Virus record (IMG/VR): IMGVR_UViG_3300037502_003775
Location: 1-48,456 of that record
Length of the DNA: 48,456 bases
From: a virus
Direction: 5' to 3' (one strand)
Positions within the stretch are counted from its first letter, which is position 1. Each line of letters begins with the position of its first letter. Positions 24,689-31,134 of this stretch are shown piece after piece. The notes beneath the pieces were generated by a model that searched no databases, was not told the DNA's origin, and saw only the letters and a list, made by a program, of their open reading frames with translations. The translations under genes and the position numbers were made by a program.

Positions 24689-25317
24689 ATAGAGTTCACC
24701 TCCAAGAAATCCTCCCAAGCGGTAATAGGATAACTGTTAACTGACCCAAACCTTTCATCGTTTGTTTCACAAGACTTTATTGTTATAGCTCTGGAGCGGC
24801 AGTAAGCTGAGAGACGCTTGCCAATAGCCTGACACTGTGAAAGAGTCCAGCCCATTCTGAAGATTTTGTTGTATTTGGCTACCGTGTAATACTTCAGTGA
24901 TGTGTTTAAGGCAATTTCAAGGGTGTCATTTTCTTCGGTCAGGGCAAAGATTCTTGACTCAGCTTCGATGGCACGTTGCTGCGCTATTTGAAGTGCCCGT
25001 TCCATAATCTTTTCAGGGGAGTTCCACGCTTCCTCAACAGAAATGAAGTATTGTCGGAACTTTCTACCCATCTCAGTGCGCTGAAGCATACACAGCTCCT
25101 TTGCCATAGCAATGGAAACGGCGTGGTCTGTGCTGGGACGCCCGCCAGTACTTTCGCGCAAATTTGAGCTAAAGTCTTTACCTTTTTCAAAACCGTATTC
25201 GCACATACGAGGAAACCAGTCTTTATATGGGGTTGCAACTTTAAGAGCTGCATGTAAAGCCCGACCGCTAACGGTTGGAATTTCACTGTTATAGTTAACA
25301 GGGATTAATTGATTCAT
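24685..25317 (-). CDS. AntA/AntB-type antirepressor
   Basis: 210 residues; AAGGAGG 8 bases upstream. Residues 1-105 are the AntA/AntB domain: NYNSEIPTVSGRALHAALKV, TPYKDWFPRMCEYGFEKGKD and DHAVSIAMAKELCMLQRTEM followed by GRKFRQYFISVEEAW. A coiled-coil linker leads to a C-terminal domain of the KilAC or ORF11CD3 type (YYTVAKYNKIFRMGWTLSQC). Antirepressors oppose the phage repressor or reprogramme host control. It overlaps its neighbours on both sides by 4 bases, in a coupled run of genes. Confidence 0.88.
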   Translation of the reverse strand: MNQLIPVNYNSEIPTVSGRALHAALKVATPYKDWFPRMCEYGFEKGKDFSSNLRESTGGRPSTDHAVSIAMAKELCMLQRTEMGRKFRQYFISVEEAWNSPEKIMERALQIAQQRAIEAESRIFALTEENDTLEIALNTSLKYYTVAKYNKIFRMGWTLSQCQAIGKRLSAYCRSRAITIKSCETNDERFGSVNSYPITAWEDFLEVNSI

Positions 25318-25739
25318 TGCGATACCTCCTTGCAGTTTCTGTTAAAATATCTAATGCGATAATTTTTCTGTTTTGCCCAGTTGATTTCTGCTCTCATGCC
25401 GGAGGAAATATGACTGCCAAACACCCAAACCTCGGAGCACTTTGACATCAGTACATTTCCAAAGAACAAACCAAGTTCTCGTTCATCAGGATCACTGTCA
25501 TCAAGAAACTGAGTAAAAAGTAGATGCGGAGCGATAGGGATGTACCCCATCGCAACCGCGAACCTACTATAGCGTCTGGCAGAGTCTGTGTTTCTTTCAA
25601 TATCACCTGAATAGGGTGAGCAGATATACACAAGTGGACGAAAGGTTCTAGCAGCCTTTTCTCTTTGCTCAATTTTAGTTAAGGCATCATAAGCTGTGGG
25701 GTCGTAGTAACCTTCAGCGTTGAATTTATCGATTCCCAT
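25314..25739 (-). CDS. DUF4406/DUF7768-type nucleoside deoxyribosyltransferase-like protein
   Basis: 141 residues from ATG of MGIDKFNAEGYYDPTAYDAL, just after the stop of the zinc-ribbon gene; a longer in-frame start at 25760 is possible. The fold is recognisable from RPLVYICSPYSGDIERNTDS, then ARRYSRFAVAMGYIPIAPHL, and SEVWVFGSHISSGMRAEINW. These match the substrate-binding and active-site pattern of deoxyribosyltransferase-like proteins, with a glutamate in RAEI. It could act on nucleotides during phage replication. A distant relative is encoded at 38125-38436 in the defence island. Confidence 0.82.
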   Translation of the reverse strand: MGIDKFNAEGYYDPTAYDALTKIEQREKAARTFRPLVYICSPYSGDIERNTDSARRYSRFAVAMGYIPIAPHLLFTQFLDDSDPDERELGLFFGNVLMSKCSEVWVFGSHISSGMRAEINWAKQKNYRIRYFNRNCKEVSQ

Positions 25740-25743
25740 AACA

Positions 25744-25953
25744 TCAGCCTTGCCTTTCATCTAATATTGATTTGCTGCACTCAGGACAGAAAATAGCAGT
25801 TCCATAAAGGTCGCTTTCTCCATCACTAAATAACTCCGAGATGTCTACACAGATTTCAACACCGCAATCTGGGCAGGTGGTAAAGACATTGTCATCGTGG
25901 ATCTCTACCCTGATTTCCAATGAGTCGTTGATTGTTTGCTTCACGTAGAACAT
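25744..25953 (-). CDS. Small zinc-ribbon phage protein
   Basis: 69 residues from the ATG of MFYVKQTINDSLEIRVEIHD with GGAGG 8 bases upstream. Two CxxC pairs, FTTCPDCGVEIC and IFCPECSKSI, frame a beta-rich core, a rubredoxin-like zinc ribbon. The role is unknown. It is the first gene after the structured element at 25986-26028 and is followed without gap by the deoxyribosyltransferase-like gene. Confidence 0.72.
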   Translation of the reverse strand: MFYVKQTINDSLEIRVEIHDDNVFTTCPDCGVEICVDISELFSDGESDLYGTAIFCPECSKSILDERQG

Positions 25954-25985
25954 ATTAATTACCTCCATTTCTTGAAGGCTTAAGT

Positions 25986-26028
25986 GCCTTCTAATACTCA
26001 CAGGACAGAAAACTCTCCTGTGAGTAAT
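25986..26028 (-). promoter_or_regulatory. Structured repeat element 1 (ATTACTCA-N13-TGTCCTGTG)
   Basis: On the minus strand ATTACTCA (26028-26021), 13 bases, TGTCCTGTG (26007-25999), then AGTATTAGAAGGC. It folds as ACTCACAGGA/TCCTGTGAGT, a perfect 10-bp stem. It fills the gap after the DNA polymerase gene and before the zinc-ribbon gene. Two more copies with the same spacing lie at 30253-30294 and 30320-30362. Confidence 0.7.
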
Positions 26029-26034
26029 AAAGGA

Positions 26035-27975
26035 CTAATCTTTTTTGTAGAAATTCGTTTCATAACCATCTGCCCTCATTAAGAGCCCCTTTGCCCAAGG
26101 AGGAGTATGGCTCATTTGGTTGCAGATGGCTTCTGTTGATGTTTCCATGTCAGCTTCGATGACAATTTCATCATGAACATGGATGACGATGTTGTAGTCC
26201 TTGAGCGCTTGCATGGAATAACATAGAAGATCACGACTGGTTGCCTGGACGATGTTCTCCACAAACTTTGGGCCATAGCTCTCAATGCGTTCCCATTTTT
26301 TTGTGCCACCAACGCCTTCATACGTTATGCAGTCTGAACCAAACATATTTGTTCCAATGCGCGGTTTCACATAAGAGAGTCTTCTTCCAGAAGGAAGGGT
26401 GATAAAGAGCATCCCACTTTGGTAAGAAAACCGGATACCGTGTGTTTCAGTGATGGTCCGTTCTCTAACTGCTTTCATGGCAGCCTTATCAACTTCCCAC
26501 CAGAGCCTGACTATATTGGGATTGGTATTACGCCAAGCTGTAACCAGGGGTTGTAATTCATCTTCATTTAGACCCATCTCCAGAGCACCCATGGCTTTGA
26601 GGGCACCGACAGATCCCCCATACCCAAGGGCCAATTCTGCGATCTTACCTTTTTGTCGTAAGTGGTTATTGACGCCGTGTTTTTCAACAGGAACACCAAA
26701 CATTTGAGAAGCAGAAGCACAATAGATATCACCGCCAGACTCGAAAACTTGCTGACGCCATTTTTCTCCGGCAAGCCATGCAATAACTCTGGCTTCAATA
26801 GCAGAGAAGTCTGCGACGATGAATTTGTGGTCAGTGGCAGGAATGAAGGAGGTGCGGATAAGTTCAGATAGAACCTCGGGTATGGAATCATAAAGCATTT
26901 CTAAAGCATCGAAGTTCCCACAGCGAACAAGATCTCGTGCTTGTTCTAAATCAGGTAGATGGTTTTGAGGAAGATTCTGAAGCTGAATAATTCTTCCTGC
27001 CCATCGTCCTGTTCGATTAGCACCATAGAATTGAAACATTCCACGTGCACGACCATCGGCGCAAACGGCGTTTTCCATGGCAGAGTATTTTTTGACGGAG
27101 GACTTGGCCAGTGATTGTCTTAGCTCCAATACTTCTTTAAGATCTGGTGGAGCAGTTTGGATGAGTTCTGAAACCACTTTTTTACCTAATGAGTCTGTTT
27201 CAAGTCCCTGGTCCGATAACCAGTTCTTCATCTGTGCTACGGAGTTAGGGTTATCAAGATCCGTTAGTCTTTTCATTTTTTGGAGCAGCTCTGAACGAGA
27301 CCGAGTATCCATCTTTATTGCCTCATTTACAAAAGGCATATCCAAAGAAACACCACGATCATTGATCTCCTGGTCAAGGTGGTATTCATTCCACACTTCT
27401 TCAGATACGGGGAATTTTGATAGTTTTTCCTGGATGGCTATTTCAGCTTCGACATCACGAAGGTTGTAGGACTTAAATTCAGACCATTTATCAGGAGCAT
27501 GGATTGGCAGATTACGAGACCGACCACCATTTGTAGCTGTTGGGTTACAGGGCTTGCAAAAATATCTAATCAGGTCTTTTCCTTCGGATAGCTTTTGTTT
27601 TTCAAGACCAAGGACAGCGCCACTACCTTCAAGAGACAGGGGTAAACCCATATATGCAGACCAGACCATGGTGCATCGCCAGGATTTTGGGCTGAGGTAT
27701 TGGCCACTGGGCAAGCCTAGCCACTTAGACAAACAAATTCTTTCGAACTGGGCATTAAAAGCCCACTTAGTAATGGATGGATCAATGAGGGCTGATTGTA
27801 TTTCTTCAGGAAGTTTTTGACCACTGGCAAGGTCGATCACCTCGATATCGCCACCATCTATGGAGTATCCAAAAAGCAGGATCTCAAAGTCAGGTGATTC
27901 TATATATCTGTAAATTCCTGACTTCACTAAATCTACTGATGAGTATGTTTCTAAATCGATTGATAAAGATTTCAT
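26035..27975 (-). CDS. Phage DNA polymerase, family A, with 3'-5' exonuclease domain
   Basis: 646 residues from the ATG of MKSLSIDLETYSSVDLVKSG with GGAG 8 bases upstream. The DnaQ-like exonuclease shows IDLETY (about 6) and FNAQFER (about 90). Polymerase motifs are A, VADFSAIEARVIAWLAGEKW (about 375), B, RQKGKIAELALGYGGSVGAL (about 430), and C, IHVHDEIVIEA (about 597). It replicates phage DNA. Its neighbours, the ssDNA-binding protein and the Cas4-like nuclease, form a conserved phage replication set. A structured repeat follows its stop and a 12-bp hairpin precedes its start. Confidence 0.95.
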   Translation of the reverse strand: MKSLSIDLETYSSVDLVKSGIYRYIESPDFEILLFGYSIDGGDIEVIDLASGQKLPEEIQSALIDPSITKWAFNAQFERICLSKWLGLPSGQYLSPKSWRCTMVWSAYMGLPLSLEGSGAVLGLEKQKLSEGKDLIRYFCKPCNPTATNGGRSRNLPIHAPDKWSEFKSYNLRDVEAEIAIQEKLSKFPVSEEVWNEYHLDQEINDRGVSLDMPFVNEAIKMDTRSRSELLQKMKRLTDLDNPNSVAQMKNWLSDQGLETDSLGKKVVSELIQTAPPDLKEVLELRQSLAKSSVKKYSAMENAVCADGRARGMFQFYGANRTGRWAGRIIQLQNLPQNHLPDLEQARDLVRCGNFDALEMLYDSIPEVLSELIRTSFIPATDHKFIVADFSAIEARVIAWLAGEKWRQQVFESGGDIYCASASQMFGVPVEKHGVNNHLRQKGKIAELALGYGGSVGALKAMGALEMGLNEDELQPLVTAWRNTNPNIVRLWWEVDKAAMKAVRERTITETHGIRFSYQSGMLFITLPSGRRLSYVKPRIGTNMFGSDCITYEGVGGTKKWERIESYGPKFVENIVQATSRDLLCYSMQALKDYNIVIHVHDEIVIEADMETSTEAICNQMSHTPPWAKGLLMRADGYETNFYKKD

Positions 27976-28001
27976 TAGCAAGGCTCCTTTCGCGAATTGA
28001 A

Positions 28002-28031
28002 AGAGGGTGACAGATTGTACTGCCACCCTCT
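28002..28031 (-). other. Intergenic 12-bp hairpin upstream of the DNA polymerase gene
   Basis: Arms AGAGGGTGGCAG (28031-28020 on the minus strand) and CTGTCACCCTCT (28013-28002) with one mismatch and a 6-base loop. There is no U-tract, so it is not a standard terminator. It sits between the DUF2815 stop and the polymerase start. It may be an RNA processing or stability element, and it occupies the same kind of place as the ATTACTCA-type elements but lacks their consensus. Confidence 0.6.
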
Positions 28032-28042
28032 GGAAGTTGAGG

Positions 28043-28621
28043 CTATGCTAAGAAATCCTCATCAAGGTCAGTGGCGAAATCGTCCTCAGCTCTGGACTTT
28101 CCACCAAGAGGTTCACCTTCTTTTATTTTCTGCAGATTATTTAGACCACAGGCGATTCCTCTGTTTCCGTTGCTGTTAAAGGCATAGAAGTTGATGCTTG
28201 CTCTACCGTAAACACCGCTGTAAACTTCGGAGCGAGTAAGGATAACATTTCTGTCTGCATCTACAATGCCTGGGGCGGTAGCAGAGTTGGCATTGATGAA
28301 GTAGGCATTGGCATAGGCTGGATCGTCTGGTCTTTCCAAATCTCCGTCTCTAAGCGGTGTCTTGATACTTGTAAGAGGTGGGATAGACTTTCCGTTGCCT
28401 TTAAGCTTTGCTTCACCTTCATGGTAAGCAGCCTCAATGGCAGCTTTGACTTTTGCTACAGTTGCGGTATCTGATTTAGGAATGATGAGGGATACCGAGA
28501 ACTTTGGAGTGCCACCGTTGATGGACTTAGCTTCCCAGACATTGGCGTAAGACCAGCGAGTGTCAGGACCTGTGATAACTTTCATGGGGTTGCTGTTTGA
28601 TTTGTTTGCATTATTGGACAT
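28043..28621 (-). CDS. DUF2815 phage single-stranded DNA-binding-type protein
   Basis: 192 residues from the ATG of MSNNANKSNSNPMKVITGPD with GAGGAGG upstream; upstream in-frame codons overlap the neighbouring gene. The family shows VITGPDTRWSYANVWEAKSI, PKFSVSLIIPKSDTATVAKV and RSEVYSGVYGRASINFYAFN, ending in an acidic tail (AEDDFATDLDEDFLA) like SSB tails. DUF2815 proteins are gp2.5-like OB-fold ssDNA-binding proteins. The gene lies between the Cas4-like nuclease and the polymerase, as in many Firmicute phages. Confidence 0.9.
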   Translation of the reverse strand: MSNNANKSNSNPMKVITGPDTRWSYANVWEAKSINGGTPKFSVSLIIPKSDTATVAKVKAAIEAAYHEGEAKLKGNGKSIPPLTSIKTPLRDGDLERPDDPAYANAYFINANSATAPGIVDADRNVILTRSEVYSGVYGRASINFYAFNSNGNRGIACGLNNLQKIKEGEPLGGKSRAEDDFATDLDEDFLA

Positions 28622-28634
28622 ATGATTTTCCTCC

Positions 28635-29756
28635 TCAAATTTCATTAAAATCGTGTTGTGCTGTATTAATTGGCGGACGTTTGTCACTCTCAGGAACCAG
28701 CGTTGGCTTCCCTTGAGGCTTGTCAATGTAGATTCCTAGAACTTCCTCAAATCGCTTCTTACCGATAAGTGAAGTCATGGCAGTAATGCCAAGAAGCTTT
28801 TGTTCAAATGGATCAAAGCCTTCTGCACTGACGGCTTTAGCAACCGCAGTTTCATCGGTGTATCTTCGATTGGAGCGTCCTTCGACCAGCTTCCATCCGT
28901 TCCACTGCTTTCCGCTGACTGCTGATTGCAGTGCGTAATCTTTGATATCTGATGCCCAAGAGATTAGACCATCCAATTTAGATAGGATGTCTTCAACCTC
29001 GTAATCATCGAGTAGAGGGGGCATCTTGAAGTCGTATTTGGCCAGCTCCATGTTGTGCTCAGCTCTGGTGCGGCATTCGTGCTTTGCTTTACAAAATCCA
29101 CACCAATCACCACACTTGAAGTCCCCTTCACCAGCAAAGGCCAGCTCTGCAGTTGGTTTAAGAACTTCATTAGCCCATTGGTATAAGGATTCTTTAGATA
29201 CTGTGTGGGTAGATATGTTGTTTCTACGAGGCTGATAAATAGTCATGGAAACCGTTTCTATGTCATAGATTCTATCGAAGATTTCTAGGGCACCCAGTGC
29301 ATAGAGCTTCATCTGCGGATTGTCTTCTGCTTCAACTAAAATTCCCTGTCCATGCTTGTAGTCACATACATGGATCTTGGAATCAGCTATGATCAAGCAA
29401 TCTCCGGTACCGAAGCCGCCTTCAACGTACTTAGAGAAGTCCAGCCTTTGCTCGATAAGAACAACCGGGTCCGCGCATTTTTCTTTTGCAGCTTCTACCA
29501 GTTCAAGAATGTAAGTTGCATAGCCATTCGCACATTCTTCCATCTCTTCACTGTAGTAGGTGAGATTTTCTGTTGGATCATTGCCCGGGAGTCCAAGAGC
29601 AACTTTTAATTTGTACTCACATAGGGTATGAGCATCGGTGCCTTCAGCAGCGTAGCTACTTCCTTTATCTTCATAAGACTCACTGAGCCTGACAGAAGGA
29701 GGACAATTTAACCACCTATGAGATGAAGAGGCTGAAAGAAGTGCATGCTTACCCAT
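28635..29756 (-). CDS. DUF2800 protein, Cas4/RecB-like exonuclease with iron-sulphur cysteines
   Basis: 373 residues from the ATG of MGKHALLSASSSHRWLNCPP, with GAGG 9 bases upstream and overlapping the preceding gene by 8 bases. PD-(D/E)XK motifs are AAEGTDAHTLCEYKL (about 37-52), GFGTGDCLIIAD and HVCDYKHGQG, giving the D...D-Y-K catalytic set. The cysteines CPP near the N-terminus and CGDWCGFCKAKHEC (about 215-230) fit a Cas4/AddB-type 4Fe-4S cluster. It should resect DNA ends for phage recombination, paired with the ssDNA-binding protein downstream. Confidence 0.9.
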   Translation of the reverse strand: MGKHALLSASSSHRWLNCPPSVRLSESYEDKGSSYAAEGTDAHTLCEYKLKVALGLPGNDPTENLTYYSEEMEECANGYATYILELVEAAKEKCADPVVLIEQRLDFSKYVEGGFGTGDCLIIADSKIHVCDYKHGQGILVEAEDNPQMKLYALGALEIFDRIYDIETVSMTIYQPRRNNISTHTVSKESLYQWANEVLKPTAELAFAGEGDFKCGDWCGFCKAKHECRTRAEHNMELAKYDFKMPPLLDDYEVEDILSKLDGLISWASDIKDYALQSAVSGKQWNGWKLVEGRSNRRYTDETAVAKAVSAEGFDPFEQKLLGITAMTSLIGKKRFEEVLGIYIDKPQGKPTLVPESDKRPPINTAQHDFNEI

Positions 29757-30060
29757 TTCCAAGTACCTCAGCTTCTGCTAGGAGTGCTGGATAATCTGAA
29801 GAATTAATTTCTGATAGCTTATCAGCGCCATACTTTTGAAGTAGCTCTCGAATTTTTGATGTATGGCCATCTCGACTTTTTTCAGCCAGAACCGCTCTAA
29901 CTTCTTCAAGAGTTATGGCCTTTTCTTCTGGAGCAGGTGTTTCTGGTGGTTCATCGTTACTACTGAACATGCTGTAAAGAGACAGAGATATGCCTATCAA
30001 CATTTCACCACATTGGTTCAGCTCCTTCACTAATAGAGAGAGTTCACTCATTTTGCCCAT
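29749..30060 (-). CDS. Small phage protein, often labelled rrp5-like
   Basis: 103 residues starting MGKMSELSLLVKELNQCGEM, with GGAGG upstream in the end of the previous gene. Helical N-terminus, an acidic proline-rich linker (NDEPPETPAPEEKA), then a small LEM/SAP-like C-terminal block ITLEEVRAVLAEKSRDGHTS with KIRELLQKYGADKLSEI. The C-terminal block recalls SAP/HeH-type nucleic-acid-binding modules. Databases often carry it as rRNA biogenesis protein rrp5-like, a name without evidence. It overlaps both neighbours and belongs to the recombination block. Confidence 0.75.
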   Translation of the reverse strand: MGKMSELSLLVKELNQCGEMLIGISLSLYSMFSSNDEPPETPAPEEKAITLEEVRAVLAEKSRDGHTSKIRELLQKYGADKLSEINSSDYPALLAEAEVLGNG

Positions 30061-30220
30061 CTGGTTTTCCTCCTTTTTCTTTCTCTTGCTGCGATAGTGT
30101 GGTTAACTTCTTAGCAAGGCGCTTTGACACTACGCTGATGGCGGTGAGAACATCGGCCAGTTCTTCATCCATTTCAGGATCCTGGCTCTGAGTGTCATTT
30201 TGATTTGCTTGATTCTGCAT
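30044..30220 (-). CDS. Small acidic/helical phage protein, 58 residues
   Basis: ATG at 30220-30218 with GGAGG 7 bases upstream; frame runs MQNQANQNDTQSQDPEMDEE, LADVLTAISVVSKRLAKKL, TTLSQQEKEKGGKPDGQNE to TGA at 30046-30044. It overlaps the next gene by 17 bases and the ribosome site of that gene lies in its last codons. The clean ribosome site and tight overlap support a real gene. The glutamine-rich start and helical middle give no function. Confidence 0.72.
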   Translation of the reverse strand: MQNQANQNDTQSQDPEMDEELADVLTAISVVSKRLAKKLTTLSQQEKEKGGKPDGQNE

Positions 30221-30252
30221 TGTTTAACCTCCGTTCCGAGGGCTGTTTTGTT

Positions 30253-30294
30253 CCCCTCAACCCTCACAGGACAAAAGTGAGGAGTTTGAGTAAT
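30253..30294 (-). promoter_or_regulatory. Structured repeat element 2
   Basis: On the minus strand ATTACTCA (30294-30287), 13 bases, TGTCCTGTG (30273-30265), then AGGGTTGAGGGG. Its own hairpin is CCTCAC/GTGAGG, different in sequence from elements 1 and 3. It precedes the 58-residue gene. Confidence 0.7.
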
Positions 30295-30319
30295 TACTTT
30301 GAAAAATAGTTTTTATGAT

Positions 30320-30362
30320 GCCCTCTAATATCCACAGGACACCAGAGGGCATTTTGAGTAAT
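30320..30362 (-). promoter_or_regulatory. Structured repeat element 3
   Basis: On the minus strand ATTACTCA (30362-30355), 13 bases, TGTCCTGTG (30341-30333), then GATATTAGAGGGC. Its hairpin is GCCCTCT/AGAGGGC enclosing TGTCCTGTG. It begins 3 bases after the sigma-like gene and lies in tandem with element 2. Confidence 0.7.
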
Positions 30363-30365
30363 GAA

Positions 30366-30914
30366 TTAAATCCAGTCTTTTAGGACTTCTCTTAGTTGGG
30401 AGAAAAGTTTGAGTTTGCGATTGTTGACTGTCTTTTGAACGCAACCAATGTACTCAGCAATTTCTCGTTCGGTTTTTCCTATGCTAAAGAGCTTAGCAAT
30501 ACGACGATTCTCTGGATCTAGTTCATCCAGTGCAGCGAAGAGTTCCTCAAGAAGTAGCTTGTCCTCCACGAGATCATCAATATTTACTGAGTCAGGAACG
30601 TCGAAACCATCATCACTGAACTTGTCTAATGACAGGACACCGCCTGTCCGATCAATTAGTGATAAACCTTTTTCAGCGCGTTCCAGATCACATTCACGGC
30701 AATTTCGAGTGCATCTCTTTGTGCCACCTTTGCCATTACTTATGATGCAGCGTTTATCGCGCTCTTGACGTTTTTTTTCCGCCCATAACGGTTGCTTAAT
30801 GGTGCGATACACTTCTTCAGTGACTTCAACAACTTGATTTTCGATAGTAAGGTGCCATGATCCATCGTAGAAGTCTTTGTTCTTTGGTTGACCTTGATTT
30901 GTACAATTTTCCAT
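30366..30914 (-). CDS. Phage sigma-like transcription regulator
   Basis: 182 residues from the ATG of MENCTNQGQPKNKDFYDGSW with AAAGGAGG 7 bases upstream. The N-terminal part contains IENQVVEVTEEVYRTIKQPL and a cysteine-rich CTRNCRECDLERAEKG. The C-terminal 60 residues are a sigma-70 region 4-type helix-turn-helix: ELDPENRRIAKLFSIGKTER, EIAEYIGCVQKTVNNRKLKL. It is the first gene of the early operon and probably controls prophage transcription. Region 2 of true sigma factors is absent, so it is a region-4-only regulator. Confidence 0.85.
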   Translation of the reverse strand: MENCTNQGQPKNKDFYDGSWHLTIENQVVEVTEEVYRTIKQPLWAEKKRQERDKRCIISNGKGGTKRCTRNCRECDLERAEKGLSLIDRTGGVLSLDKFSDDGFDVPDSVNIDDLVEDKLLLEELFAALDELDPENRRIAKLFSIGKTEREIAEYIGCVQKTVNNRKLKLFSQLREVLKDWI

Positions 30915-31134
30915 TTCATGTCCTCCTTTGATTGACAATTGAAAAATTTATGTGTTAGGATGATTTAATAGGAGTTAGCAGGAACTGCTTTTAATTGAAA
31001 ATAAAAAAAGCCGATACCAGAACTCCTGGCATCAGCTTATTTCCAAAGGGATATGCGTCGAAATTGAGTAGAATATACTTCTCATTTGCAGTGAGTTGCA
31101 TTCACTTGCTTATGAGTTGCAAAGGGGTAAAACT
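30915..31134. promoter_or_regulatory. Divergent control region between the prophage early operon and the NACHT gene
   Basis: On the plus strand TTGACA (30932-30937), 18 bases and TAGGAT (30956-30961) form a plausible promoter toward the NACHT gene. AGCAG-GAA-CTGCT (30977-30989) is a perfect small palindrome. GAGTTGCA occurs twice, at 31093-31100 and 31114-31121, 21 bases apart, just before the NACHT ribosome site. No clear minus-strand promoter for the early operon was found by eye. Confidence 0.45.
31003..31038 (-). terminator. Strong hairpin with U-tract pointing at the early operon
   Basis: On the minus strand AAGCTGATGCCAG (31038-31026) pairs along 13 positions with CTGGTATCGGCTT (31020-31008), two G-U pairs, then seven T. 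It would stop transcripts coming from the right before they enter the prophage early genes, or act as a leader attenuator. Confidence 0.75.

Noticed and set aside
30610-30660. Fourth ATTACTCA/TGTCCTGTG-like element inside the sigma-like gene
   Set aside because: Only TGTCCTGT and part of the flank match; the first box is absent and the sequence is explained by coding.
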